DNA of 64,000 nucleotides from contig NC_083586.1 in assembly GCF_027579695.1 (NCBI RefSeq), positions 7,352,001 through 7,416,000 on the forward strand, given 5' to 3'. How positions within the stretch are numbered: position 1 is the stretch's first letter; the number at the start of each line of letters is the position of its first letter. The DNA is from Neoarius graeffei. Its lineage: Eukaryota > Chordata > Actinopteri > Siluriformes > Ariidae. The notes below the pieces were generated by a model that did not search any database, was not told the DNA's origin, and was given only the letters and a program-made list of their open reading frames with translations. This document shows, piece by piece, positions 21,595 to 32,447 of the stretch. The position numbers and the translations under genes were made by a program.

Positions 21595-22373
21595 TCAAAT
21601 CAAATCAAGTTTATTTGTACAGCGCTTTTAACAATAAACATTGTCGCAAAGCAGCTTTACAGAATTTGAACGACTTAAAACATGAGCTAATTTTATCCCT
21701 AATCTATCCCCAATGAGCAAGCCTGTGGCGACGGTGGCAAGGAAAAACTCCCTCAGATGACATGAGGAAGAAACCTCAAGAGGAACCAGACTCAAAAGGG
21801 AACCCATCCTCATTTGGGCAACAACAGACAGCCTGACTATAATATTAACAGTTTTAACAGATATAACCCTCAACTGTCCTCATGGGGCCGTCCTTCACAG
21901 GAGTGGGGCGATAAAACTCCGACCAGACACAGGGCACCAGGATGGATCAAGCAGGTCCGAGGGGCAGAAGAGGCCAGCATCTCAATCCCAGGATCAACAT
22001 GTAACTCAGAGGGACAGATGGGGGGGGAGAGAGAGAGAAAGAAAACACGTTGTTAGGTATGCCCTAAAAATGACAAGTATTAAATCTGTGTGGTAGGCTC
22101 GCAGAGACGAGAGTCTTTACATCAGGCATAACACACAATGGCATGTTAATATGTTAAAAAATATATCATGACCTGCTCTGGCTGGATGCTTGATTGGGTG
22201 TTGGGAGCACACTCCTCAGCAATGATGAGATGCAGATGGGACCCTTAGGGCTGGCCAAGACAATTCAGTTACATTTCACCGGGTCTGGGACATGCGACAG
22301 AATGTCTGACGGCCGATTCCCTGCAGGCTATGATAGCCAGTCGAGGTCCCCACCGTCTCCACCAAAAGATTTC
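21595..22373 (-). mobile_element. 5'-truncated LINE tail with 8-bp target duplication
   Basis: Same 3' UTR family as 15405-16378 and 34513-35397. The 3' tail is a short TTTGAT repeat (minus strand). CAAATTAA is duplicated at 21587-21594 and 22374-22381. Confidence 0.88.
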
Positions 22374-22381
22374 CAAATTAA

Positions 22382-22747
22382 CATCCATCCATCCATTATC
22401 TTTAGCCACTTCTCCTGTACAGGGTCACAGGCAAGCTGGAGCCTATCCCAGCTGACTGTGGGCAAGAGGCAGGGTACACCCTGGACAAGTTGTCAGGTCA
22501 TCGCAGGGCTAACACAGAGACAAACAACCATTCACACTCACATTCACACCTACAGTCAATTTAGAGCCACCAATTAACCTAACCTGCATGTCTTTGGACT
22601 GTGGGGGAAAACTGGAGCACCCGGAGGAAACCCATGCAGACATGGGGAGAACATGCAAAATTCACACAGAAAGGCCCTCATTGGCCACCGGGCTCAAACC
22701 CAGGACCTTCTTGCTGTGAGGTTACAGTACTAACCACCATGCTGCCC
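22382..22747 (-). mobile_element. tRNA-derived SINE, near full length
   Basis: A minus-strand copy of the family at 15062, with the head at the right end (CTAACCACCATGCTGCC on the plus strand) and the body ending in a GGATG-type tail. It directly abuts the LINE target duplication. Confidence 0.78.
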
Positions 22748-22749
22748 AA

Positions 22750-23040
22750 ATGAACATACAAACACAAAATTTACTGGCATAGTGATAAATGCTATATAAA
22801 AACACCAAACTGCCTGGGCACTTCACAAAGAGATTTTACACAACATTCAAATAAAAACACTAACCAGTAGCCTCAGCATTAGAAACAAGCTTATGCCCAA
22901 CTGCAGAAGTCACATGCAAGATGCACTTTAGAGGTGCTACTGTAACCATTACAATCTCAGTTTTGTGTTTTTTCTCCCATTTTATAAAAAAAAATCAAGC
23001 AGGGATAATTACTTGTCAAACAGAAACGTGCCTAACTTAA
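22750..23040. other. No recognised gene
   Basis: Short AT-rich interval between the SINE and the Gmr1-like LTR. Confidence 0.5.
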
Positions 23041-23333
23041 TGTGACAGTGGGGACATGCTTGAGCATTAGCTGTGGACAGAGAGGAGGCAAGGTAGAACC
23101 AGCAAGTAACATGTGAGGAGTCTTGCCATTGTGGCATTACTGGCAATTTACTTATGTGCATTTCTTGTGTTCTTCCAGAGCAAATTGTTAACCAGAGAGA
23201 GGAGAGAGCGCTGAGCAGCCCAGCACCATGTATGTATGTGTGTGTGTGCCTGGAGCACAGACTTTATTTTCTCCCTCCAATTTCTTAATTTCCCTGACCT
23301 GCAAAAGTGTTAGAATGATGCCAAAATCCAGGA
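23041..23333 (+). mobile_element. Gmr1-like 5' LTR and primer-binding-site relic
   Basis: Starts TGTGACAGTGGGGACATG, close to the LTR start of the element at 50893-55778 read on its own strand (TGTGGCAGTGGGGGCGTGG). The LTR ends near 23314. It is followed by TGATGCCAAAATCCAGGA (23316-23333), a degraded form of the tRNA-Phe primer site seen at 55454-55471. Confidence 0.6.
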
Positions 23334-23357
23334 ATTGATGAGAAAGAAAGAGCCATT

Positions 23358-24227
23358 ATGGAGTCCATACCAGTTGCGGAGAGCCTCCAGGCACTCAACA
23401 GCATCCACCAAACTCAGACACTCATTGCGCTCTGCACAGAACATGAGCAGTGCTTCCAGGTGATTCAGAGCTTGATCCAGCCAGTCGGTTATCCAGTAGC
23501 TGCTCCCATGGATGCTGCAGCCCCACCCCATGTTATGGTGGTCAACATGGGTCTGCAGGACCCTGAGGCCTTTGTAGAACTGTTTGAGCATGTTCCCAAA
23601 GCAAACTTGTGGCCAATCTCATGGTAGGTGGTCTGCCTATTGCTGGTCCTGTTGGGGCTCTTAGCCCATCAGCTCCTTGTCACCAACCTGCTGGAGTAAA
23701 GTAGACTATTTTGCAGTGGGTCAGCTGCACTCCAGAACAACATCGCTAATGCTTCCATATTTGCCTTTGTCCAACAGCTCTGGGACACCTGCCAATGGTG
23801 GCTGCTGACAGAAGTGTGTCGTGCTAATGACAACATGGACTGAGTGGTACAGAAGCAGCTCACTGTTCAGCTACCAGAAGGCATGGCAGCCTGGGTTCAG
23901 GGTCACCATGTGGCATCACTGGATGTGTCAGTCTGGCTGGCAGAAAACCTTCTGGTGGCGTTTCTGGGAGAAGGCACCCCTGCTCAATCTCTTTTCTTTC
24001 TCTTGTGTCTTTCCACTGTGGAATTGGGGGTCAATTCCCCAAAACCTGCTCCCCAAACCTGTGTCCCTCTCTGTTTTCCCTCACCTGCTCGTAACTTTGT
24101 GCCAATGCTGCCACTGACTCCCCCTCTCTCCATAGTTGGAACCATCCATGCTCACCAGGACCAGGTCAAAGCCTGGGCAGATCTGCATGCACGGCAGCAA
24201 AGTCTGCATGCGCAGCTGTGCCCCTAA
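23358..24227 (+). pseudogene. Gmr1-like gag remnant
   Basis: Broken capsid-type ORF, resembling the gag at 54849-55362: LIALCTEHEQCFQVI, then MGLQDPEAFVELFEHV, a stop near 23625, then FVQQLWDTCQWWLL and VQLPEGMAAWVQGHH in other frames. No zinc knuckle is seen. The order gag then integrase fits the Gmr1 arrangement. Confidence 0.65.
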
Positions 24228-24237
24228 ACTCTCTGCA

Positions 24238-24680
24238 GGGATGTCCCTTCAGGATTTCCCATTGGATCAGTCACAAGATGAAACCCTGAGACATGCTTTT
24301 GACCAAGTGAGACTCATCAGTGGTCAAAACTTCCAGCCTAATGTTGCACTCTCCTACCCACATTTTTCTGTTATTAAATGATACAACCTATCAAGTGATG
24401 TAGGACACTCACATGAAAGAGGAAATGACCCATTTGTTGGTCCAAAAGAGCTGGATGGAATTTTGTTCCATGTGACTCCTAATCCCATGTCCGGGTATTT
24501 AGGACAGGATAAATCAATGGCCTATTTCTATTGGCCAGGCATTCTCAGTGATAGTCACAGATGGTGCACTGCATATTACGAATGTCAGGTGGTGAGAATC
24601 TTCTGGCTGCCCCAAAAGTGCCATCGTGCCCTTTATTATTAATCAAGAGCCCCTTCAAAGAATTGGTATAGAGCTTGCCA
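24238..24680 (+). pseudogene. Gmr1-like integrase N-terminus remnant
   Basis: QSQDETLRHAFDQVRLISGQ leads into a broken zinc-binding region (SGYLGQDKSMAYFYWPGI, then a Cys pair) and ends at SPFKRIGIEL. It is clearly related to 53896-53486. The protease expected between gag and integrase is missing here. Confidence 0.65.
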
Positions 24681-24689
24681 GGCCATTAC

Positions 24690-25895
24690 TAGAGCATCTC
24701 AAACAAATAGAATACCATGGAAAAGTTCAATTTTTTCATAATGTAATTCAAGGTAAACTTTCATATATTTCATATTCATTACACTTAAAGTGAAGAAATA
24801 TTTCAAGCCTTTGTTTTAATTTTGATGATTATGGCTTCTAGCTCATGGAAGTCAGAAATCCAGTACCTCAAATTACTAAAATATTTCCTAAGATCAATAA
24901 AAAAAAGAATTTAGAATACAGAAAATGTCCAACTTCTGAAAAGTAGGTTCATTTATACACTCAATCCTTGGTTGGGGCTCCTTTACCACAAATTACTGCA
25001 TCAATGCAGAGTGGCATGGATGCGATAAGCCTGTGGCACAGCTGAAGTGATATTGAAGCCCAGGTTACTTTGATAGTGGCCTTCAGCTCATCTGTAATTT
25101 TTGGTTTGTGTGTTTCTCAGCTTCCTCTTGATAACATCCCATAGATTCTCTGTGTGGTTCAATCAAGCACAGTAATATCATGGTCAGCAATCCATTTGGT
25201 AGTAGTTTTGACACTGAGCAAGTGCCAAGTCCTGGTGGAAAAGGAAATTGGCATCTCCGTAAAGCTTGTTAGCAGGATAGAAGCATGAAGTGCACTAAAA
25301 TCTCCCCATCGATGGCTATGTTCACTTTCGACTTGATAAAACACAGTGGACCAACACCAACCCCATGGTACCCCAAATCATCACAGACTGTGTAAACTTC
25401 ACACTGGACTTCAAACACCTTGGATTCTGTGCCTCTCCACTCTTCCTCCAGACTCTAGGACCTTGAGTTCCAAATTAAATGCAAAATTTACTTTCATCTG
25501 AAAAGAGGACTTTGGACAACTGAGCAACAGTCTAGTCCTTTATCTCCTCAGCCCAGGTAAGATGTTTCTGATGTTGTCTCTGGTCCAGGAGTGACTTGAT
25601 ATTAGGAATGCAATAGTTGTACCCCTTTTCCTAAAAGACGTCTGTGTGGTGGTGACTCTTGTTGCACTGACACCAGCCTTAAATCCACTCCTTGTGAAGC
25701 TCTCCCAAGTTCTTGAATTGACTTTTAACAATCCCCTCAAGGCTGCGGTCATCCCTGTTGCTTGTGCATCTTTTTCCAGCCAGTCTTTTCACCAATGAAC
25801 TTCTGTGGCTTGTGTAGGGTGTTGTTGACAGTCTTCTGGACAACTGTCAAGTCAGCAGTCTTCCCCATGATTGTGGTTGTGTGTACTGAACTAGA
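24690..25895 (-). pseudogene. Decayed Tc1-like transposon with transposase remnant
   Basis: Minus-strand remnant: an N-terminal part from about 25880, VLFSDESKFCI near 25510 (first catalytic Asp), and NHTENLWDVI near 25150 (third catalytic residue). Many stops. The left end near 24690 (AGCATCTCAAACAAATAGAA) may be a TIR; the right end is lost at the trinucleotide repeat. Confidence 0.7.
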
Positions 25896-25901
25896 CCAAG
25901 A

Positions 25902-25902
25902 G

Positions 25903-25953
<51 letters not shown>

Positions 25954-25954
25954 G
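25902..25954. repeat. (ATA)n microsatellite at a LINE 3' tail
   Basis: Trinucleotide run adjoining a LINE-like 3' terminus. Confidence 0.95.
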
Positions 25955-26570
25955 GTTAAATTTATATAGTGCCTTTCCAAAAACCCAAGGCCACTTTACA
26001 ATTATAGACAGAAAAAAAGTCCACCAAATAGGGGTCAGGATGTCATTCCAGTGGTGTAGCAGCCACAGTCCCACCAAAAGGTGCACAAAAACAAGTTCCA
26101 CACTGCCAGCACAGCCACCGTGACGCCGCCAGCAACATTGCTCAAACACCACACCATGGATCCACAAAGCGAGCACAGAAACACTGCCACGCAGAGTGCT
26201 GGTATGTCCCAAACCGCCTGCACAGCCGCCATGACGCCACCGAGCAACATCGCTCGGAACATCACACCAAGCATTAAAGCACAGAGCGCTGGACAACCAC
26301 AATGTTAAAATGAGCAGCGAGTTCACTGCAGTCCATAGCTGGGAGCACAGGTATCACCCACAGCGACCCAAAGCCTGGAGGGGACCGACGCCCAAAACTG
26401 GGTCCGGAGCTACACCACCACCGGCGGACAAAACAGTCAAACATCAAACTACACAAACACACAGAAAAAAGAAAAAAAATAAAAAAGGAGAGAAAATAAA
26501 ATAAAAAAAGCTCCGGTGAGAAGCGGCAGCCAGAATGCGCACGACGTACTCTCAACCGGAAACGGAAAAA
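25955..26570 (-). mobile_element. Probable LINE 3' UTR, minus strand
   Basis: Begins TTTATATAGTGCCTTTCC next to the (ATA)n run, the pattern of a LINE 3' end read in reverse. It resembles the insert at 47149-47295. The body is CpG-bearing and non-coding. No target duplication was located. Confidence 0.5.
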
Positions 26571-27972
26571 AAAAGAGATAAACAGTATTTATACAGTTTT
26601 ACACAAACTTAAAATGAAATACTCCAATACTGAGATTTTTTTTTTTGCCCTGCAGGCCATAATTAAAATAAATTATCAATCATAATCAAAATTAAAATAA
26701 AAAATGCTTGAAACATTTTATGGACTGCTATGGACTCCTCAAACTTGTCCCTAAAATCAACAACCTCTAAGCAACTCCCTAGCATTCTGAAAAATAAAAT
26801 AATTGATGCTCACAAAGCAGGAGAAGGCTACAAGAACATAGGAAAGTGTTTTCAGGCAGCTGTTTCCTCAGATCGTAATGTTATTAAGAAATGGCAGTTA
26901 ACAGAAACAGTGGAGATCAAGGTGAGGTCTGGAAGATGAAGAAAACTTTCTGAAAGAACTGCTAGTTGGATTGCTAGAAAGGCAAATAAAACCCCGTTTG
27001 ACTGCAAAAGACCTTCAGAAAGATTTAGCAGACCCTGGAGTGGTGGTGCACTGTTCTACTATGCAGCGATACCTGAACAAATATGACCTTCATGAGAGAG
27101 TCATCAGAAGAAAACCTTTCCTGTGTCCTAGCCACAAAATTCAGTGTCTGAAGTTTGCAAATGAACATCTAAGCACGCCTGATGCATTCTGGAAACAAGT
27201 CCTGTGGACTGATGAAATCAAAATAGAACTTTTTGGCCACAATGTGCAAAGGTATGTTTGGAGAAAAAAAGGTGCCAAATTCCAGGAAAAGAACACCTCT
27301 CCAACTCCTAAGCATGGGTGTGGATCGATCATGCTTTGGGGTTGTGTTGCAGCCAGTGGCACAGGGCACATTTCATTGGTCGAGGGAAGCATGGATTTGA
27401 ATAAATACCAGCAAACTCTGGAAGCAAACATCACACCATCTGTAAAAAAGTTAAAAAGAGGATGGGTCCTACAATAAGACAATGATCCAGAACACATCTC
27501 AAAATCTTCAATGGAATACCTCAAGAGGCACAAGCTAAAGGTTTTGCCATGGCCCTCACAGTTCCCTGACCTGAACATCATTGAAAATCTGTGGATAGAG
27601 CTCAAAAGAGCAGTGCATGCAAGACAGCCCAAGAAACTTGTAGAACTGGAAGCCTTTTGCAAGGACCAATGTGTGAAAATCCCCCAGGTAAGAACGGAAA
27701 GATTATTAGATGGCTACAAAAAGTGTTTACAAGCTGTGTTACTAAGTACTGACCATGTCAGGTCCCCAAACTTTTGCTTCAGGTCCTTTTAATTTTTTGG
27801 TATTTTACACCTGTAAATGATGGAAATAAAAATGTAATCTTGTGGAAAATATTAAAGAAATGTGTCATCTTTACCATTATGCCTTTTGGTGATCAGTTCA
27901 TCTTCTGCTCACTTAACTATTCACAGTAACAGACATTTTCAGCAAGGGTGCCCAAACTTTTGCATGCCACTG
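26571..27972 (+). mobile_element. Tc1 transposon, left end lost
   Basis: Right terminus GCAAAAGTTTGGGCACC-type (reverse complement at 27953-27972) ending in CCACTG, followed by a TG/TA microsatellite. The left TIR is not seen, so the start is approximate. It contains the transposase remnant 26730-27792. Confidence 0.75.
26730..27792 (+). pseudogene. Tc1 transposase, stops and frameshift
   Basis: Helix-turn-helix part 26730-26939 (SILKNKIIDAHKAGEGYKN), a stop, then a frame from 26971 with VLWTDEIKIELFG (first Asp). A TAA lies directly before the second catalytic block (LQ-stop-DNDPEH, near 27475). The last part reads PDLNIIENLWIEL, with Ile in place of the usual Pro before IEN. Confidence 0.88.
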
Positions 27973-27986
27973 TGTGTGTGTGTGTG

Positions 27987-28040
<54 letters not shown>
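27970..28040. repeat. (TG)n(TA)n microsatellite
   Basis: Compound dinucleotide run separating the Tc1 copy from the gypsy LTR remnant. Confidence 0.95.
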
Positions 28041-28045
<5 letters not shown>

Positions 28046-28327
28046 TTTTTTATTGTATCCTAAGCAGTGACTAAAACCAATTTCATTGTGCTATACTTGT
28101 TACACTTGCGAGACTAAAACCAGTCACTTGATGGCGCATTATGCAGCGTGGTATAGAATAATCACACAAACACACACGGAGGAAGAATAAATTTTCCTGC
28201 TGTGAAGTTAACACCAGCTGAACATGTTTGTCTCTTCTCTTCTGCATCACAGTCGTACAGTAGGTTTGTCACTGGCCCAGGTAGCCCTAGGCCTGAGGCT
28301 GGCAACAGTTGGGGGCTTGTCCAGGAT
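28041..28327 (+). mobile_element. Gypsy-type 5' LTR remnant and primer-binding site
   Basis: AATAAA at 28188-28193 and an end in AACA near 28307, then TGGGGGCTTGTCCAGGAT (28310-28327). This is two changes from the tRNA-Pro primer site used by many retroelements. The LTR start is hidden by the microsatellite. No matching 3' LTR was found. Confidence 0.5.
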
Positions 28328-28402
28328 CAGCGTATCTCCGTGGACTGGTGCTCATCATCCCAGGACTGAGAGATCTTGATTTCCAGTTTCCTGAGCTGAC
28401 TA

Positions 28403-29770
28403 ATGAAGCAACAGACTCCAGATCCAGAGATGGCTGCTTTACGAGACCTGCGATGGGACATCCAACAACACCATCAGCTGGCCAGTTTGGCCAACAGAGA
28501 CCTACTCTACAAGCTTGCAGTATCATGCCAAGATGAGGTGGAAGAAGATTTGCCAGGTGTGGAATCAACTGAAGTGGAACTCTTTGACTTTATTGTAGAC
28601 TTTTTGAGAAGTAAACAACTGAAGTCTTGAGGACCAAGGGATGGCTTGCCTGCTTGTCTTTCATGACTTCATTGATAAACTGCAATCGCTGCTGATAGTT
28701 CATGGACATGGCCAGGCACCTGATGAAGATGACAATGATTCCCAGTCAGAGACTGAACCAGCAGTGGTAACAGCAGTAACGAGTAAGACAGCACCAACAC
28801 CAGTGGTTGCTAATCAGGTAAAAATTAACTGATGTTACAGCATTACTGCCACTTACAGAATTCAAAATACACGGTGGACAGATTTCTGACTCAGGTTCTG
28901 ATGTTAGCTACAGCTCATTGTGTAAACAGATTGATGAGGGGCTTTCTGAGAATTTCACTGAGACAGAGGTGATTCGTACTGTTCTTAAGATAATCAAGCC
29001 TGGTACTTTCAGAGACATGCTGATGACCAAAGATGGGTTAACCGTAGTTGAACTCAAGCATTTCCTCAGAGCACACTTACAAGACAAGAGTAGTGCAGAG
29101 CTATTTCAGGAGCTTAGCAATACAAAACAAAAGGACAGAGAAAGCCCACAACAGTTCATGTACCAGTTAATGGGGCTAAAACAGAGAGTACTGTTTGCTT
29201 CCCAACAAGGTAGGTCAGAGTTTCAGTATGATAACAAACTTGTCCATGGAGTTTTTCTTTACTCACTATGTCAGGGGATAAGCAAGAAATATACATATTT
29301 GAGGTGAGACCTTAAACCTCTCATTATCAACCCAAGTGTAGCTGATTATTTTATTTTAGAGATAATGACAAAATCAGTTAGTGAAGAGGTCAAGAAACAG
29401 GCATGCCTAGATCAGGCACACAAAACAAAACCAGTCACAGTCAATGCTATGCAAAAAGGGGAGAAATGGCATGCAGACCAGCCTCCTGCTGAAGTTCAAG
29501 CCAGTGTTCTTCAAACTCGAACTGAAGTCCAGGCAAACAGCACAGCTATACATGAACTGATGGCACATGTTTCAGCCTAAGCAAAAACTATTGAGAAGGC
29601 TCTTACCCCTATGGTCAAAACAAGCCAACTCAGTAAGTACCATGCAACCATCCAAATCTGCCACAAGGGGAAGATGCAAGCCATGTGTAGACCGAGGGAC
29701 TGCAAGCTGCAACCACTGTTTCAAGTGTGGCCAGGAAGGGCACTGAGCTGTTGGCTGCCTGGCAAAGACT
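28403..29770 (+). pseudogene. Gypsy gag remnant
   Basis: N-terminal segment 28403-28630 (DLRWDIQQHHQLASL). A capsid-like region at 28900-29307 contains SSLCKQIDEGLSE, KIIKPGTFRDML, LKHFLRAHLQDKSSAEL and LVHGVFLYSL. A nucleocapsid-like end at 29700-29760 reads CNHCFKCGQEGH-stop-AVGC, a CCHC knuckle cut by TGA. There are several stops and frameshifts. It belongs to a Ty3/gypsy LTR element whose pol follows. Confidence 0.8.
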
Positions 29771-29785
29771 AAGCCTGCGGGAAAC

Positions 29786-30270
29786 ATGATGGGGTCATTG
29801 GGGGAGGGATCACCAGTGATTGTACAGGAACCAGAGTCCCCTGTCAGAGTAACCAGCCTTAACTCCACTTTAACTAAGAGCCAGCCAACATTGAAACACA
29901 GAGTCAGAAAAGGAAATTGCCGAACAAAATTGATAAGCAAAAGGTGTATGCTTACCTGTTATCTCAATGAGGTAATGACTGACATGTTACTAGATAGTGG
30001 AGCTCAGGTTACTATACTGGAAAAGTCCTGGTTAGAAAAACACTTACCAGATGTCAAAATCCGGCCACTTGAAGATCTCCTGCCAGATGATCCACTCAGA
30101 ATAACCCAGCAAATGGGACAGAGGTACCTTTTGAGGGGTGGGCTGAAATACTTGTGGAAATCAAAAGTGATAGACATGGTCAAGTAGCCATTGATGTACC
30201 CATGCTAGTGACCCAGAGCTGTGTTATTGGTCTATTGCTGGGGTTCAATGTGATTGAGGAAATTGTGACC
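29786..30270 (+). pseudogene. Gypsy retropepsin remnant
   Basis: CYLNEVMTDMLLDSGAQVTI gives the aspartic-protease active site (DSG near 29995), followed by the flap region. A frameshift near 30150 leads to VIGLLLGFNVIEE. The coding line is then broken by the inverted-repeat element at 30279. Confidence 0.75.
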
Positions 30271-30278
30271 CCTCACCG

Positions 30279-31696
30279 AATCCAGGGACACGTCGGCCAA
30301 AACGAATCCGAGATAATCGCAAAAGAAGCATTTTTTTTTCGAAATTTGTGATTTTTGTTTTTTTCCATCATGTGCAAGTTGAGATCTTGAAGAATGCAAT
30401 CAGTATTTCAGATAATAGATTGTTTTGTTGGAAAAGCATACATTTTTTGTTGCAAATTGTCTCATTTTTGTCAAGACTGTAGCCTGCTGGGGGGTGTGGG
30501 TAAATTACCATATGGGCCATTCACATGATGATTTAAGTCTTTTTTTTTTCGCTAATCAGCTGTATGATGCGGGCTGAGCGCATGGCTACTTAGCTGCATA
30601 CAGGCATGTAATTTCACTATGGAAAGAAGAAGCTAAACAGAGCGCAGAGGAGCTGAAAACCGCGAAGAAAACAGACACATGGTATTTACATCAGAGATAA
30701 ACATTTCTAGCAAAAAAACACGCAACCTCGTTTTCCAGATTGAATGGAATACTTGAATGATCTGATGATACACGGACCATTCTAGGATTACATTCCATCG
30801 GAGGCATTGGTGTGTGCAAGGCGCCGCTTCTTTTTCTGATGGGGTAAGTTTATTAATCTAAGGCTGTGTGGTTATTTTTGCATGTAACGGAGAGTGTTGT
30901 GGTTTGGTTAAGCCTAGGTCACAACCGGACGTACGATTTTTTGGCCATGTGATTTTTGGCGTTTCCCAAATCGCTGCGTTTTTTTTTATTCATGGAGAAA
31001 GACACGCGTTGGCCATAAGTTTGTCTTGCAACCTGAAAAAAATGTAAGCGCCCGTAGAGTTTGTTTGACATGACAAAGAACCTCTGCGGCCGGTCTACGG
31101 CTCGAAAATCAGCGCATCACACGCGCGCTCTCATGCGTTTCATGCGCGCTCTCGTGCGTTTCTTGCATTTTTTGCATGTAGACCAGCCGTAGGAGTGCGT
31201 ACCGTATGGCCGGTTGTGACCGAGGCTTTACATGAAACTAGTGTTGTGTTAGTTGTGTCATCATCATGCTATCTTTCTTTCTTATGGTGTGAGTAATTTT
31301 TCAACCACAAAACATTAAAGTATACTTTAGGACTTATTTTTGTACTTCATAATTGTGTTGGGCATACTTTGCATGGAAGGAAAATTGACGTGGTAATCTT
31401 TGTTTACATGAAAGTAGTATCATGCTAGCTAGTAGGGGGTAGGGCTTTCCTTAATGTCATGCAGATGAGTATCATTATGTGCCCGCCCTACACCCAGAGT
31501 AGCTGAGATGGAAAACTTTGAGGGCGATTTTTCTCCCTTTTCTGTTTTAAGAAGTATACACTTTCAAAAGGCCACACATTCTTCAAATATTGTCAGATCT
31601 CCACATGGAAGGCATCATTGGAAAGCTTAGAAACTGTACTTTCTGAATCTGTCAATAACTCAAAATGCCCCTAGGCAGACATGTGTCCCTGGATTC
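30279..31696. mobile_element. Non-autonomous DNA element with 15-bp TIRs
   Basis: GAATCCAGGGACACG at 30279-30293 matches the complement of the sequence ending at 31696 (one mismatch). It interrupts the gypsy protease-RT line. No coding region was found. The target duplication is unclear (possibly TGTGAYCY on both sides), so the superfamily is open. It carries the MITE at 30911. Confidence 0.6.
30911..31227. mobile_element. MITE with TTA target duplication (PIF/Harbinger type)
   Basis: Ends AGCCTAGGTCACAACCGG and complement of AGCCTCGGTCACAACCGG; TTA at 30908-30910 and 31228-31230. The interior is CpG-rich and non-coding. The 3-bp TTA duplication is typical of PIF/Harbinger elements. Confidence 0.85.
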
Positions 31697-31904
31697 TGTG
31701 ATCTGCCACAATTATCTTAGAGAGCCTTGAAAAGCCAGGGAGTGTCAGCCTAAGTGATTTACTAGCAGAGGCATTAAAGCTCCACTGAAGTACAACTAAA
31801 ACCATTGTGTCTGTAATCCGTGAGGCCCCAGTACAAGAAAAGCCAGCAAATGACACCATTAGAGTGGGAAAGAGAAGTCTCACAGTTTCAAGCAGCCAAA
31901 TATG

Positions 31905-32436
31905 CTCGGCATATCTTCTGCCCCTCGGACCTGCTTGATCCATCCTGGTGCCCTGTGTCTGGTCAGAGATTTATCGCATTGCTCCTGTGGAGGATGGCCC
32001 CATGAAGACAGTTGAGGGTTACACCTGGAGGATGCTCTGGACTCTTACAGTAATGCTTTTATGGCTGAGGACTACAGTTGACTTGCTAACTTTAGGACTG
32101 CAGTTGTCATAAACAGTTTTGCACTCAAGTTTCCATCAATGAAGAGTTACAACATCAACGAAACTGTCTTCATATTAAAACTATTAATGTTATAGTCATG
32201 CTGTCTGTTGTTGCCCAAATGAGGATGGGTACCCTTTTGAGTCTGGTTCCTCTCGAGGCTTCTTCCTCATGTCATCTGAGGGAGTTTTTCCTTGCCACCA
32301 TCACCACAGGCTTGCTCATTGGGGATAGATAAGGGACAAAATTAGCTCATGTTTTAAGTCGTTCAAATTCTGTAAAGCTGCTTTGCGACAATTTTTATTG
32401 TTAAAAGCGCTATACAAATAAACTTGACTTGATTTG
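31905..32436 (+). mobile_element. 5'-truncated LINE tail, plus strand
   Basis: Plus-strand copy of the 3' UTR family of 34513-35397, ending in TTGACTTGATTTG. AAATATG is duplicated at 31898-31904 and 32437-32443. Confidence 0.88.
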
Positions 32437-32447
32437 AAATATGTGAA

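Noticed and set aside
26081-26504. Several overlapping 60-160-codon frames on both strands
   Set aside because: They lie in a LINE 3' UTR with GC-biased sequence; no known domain.
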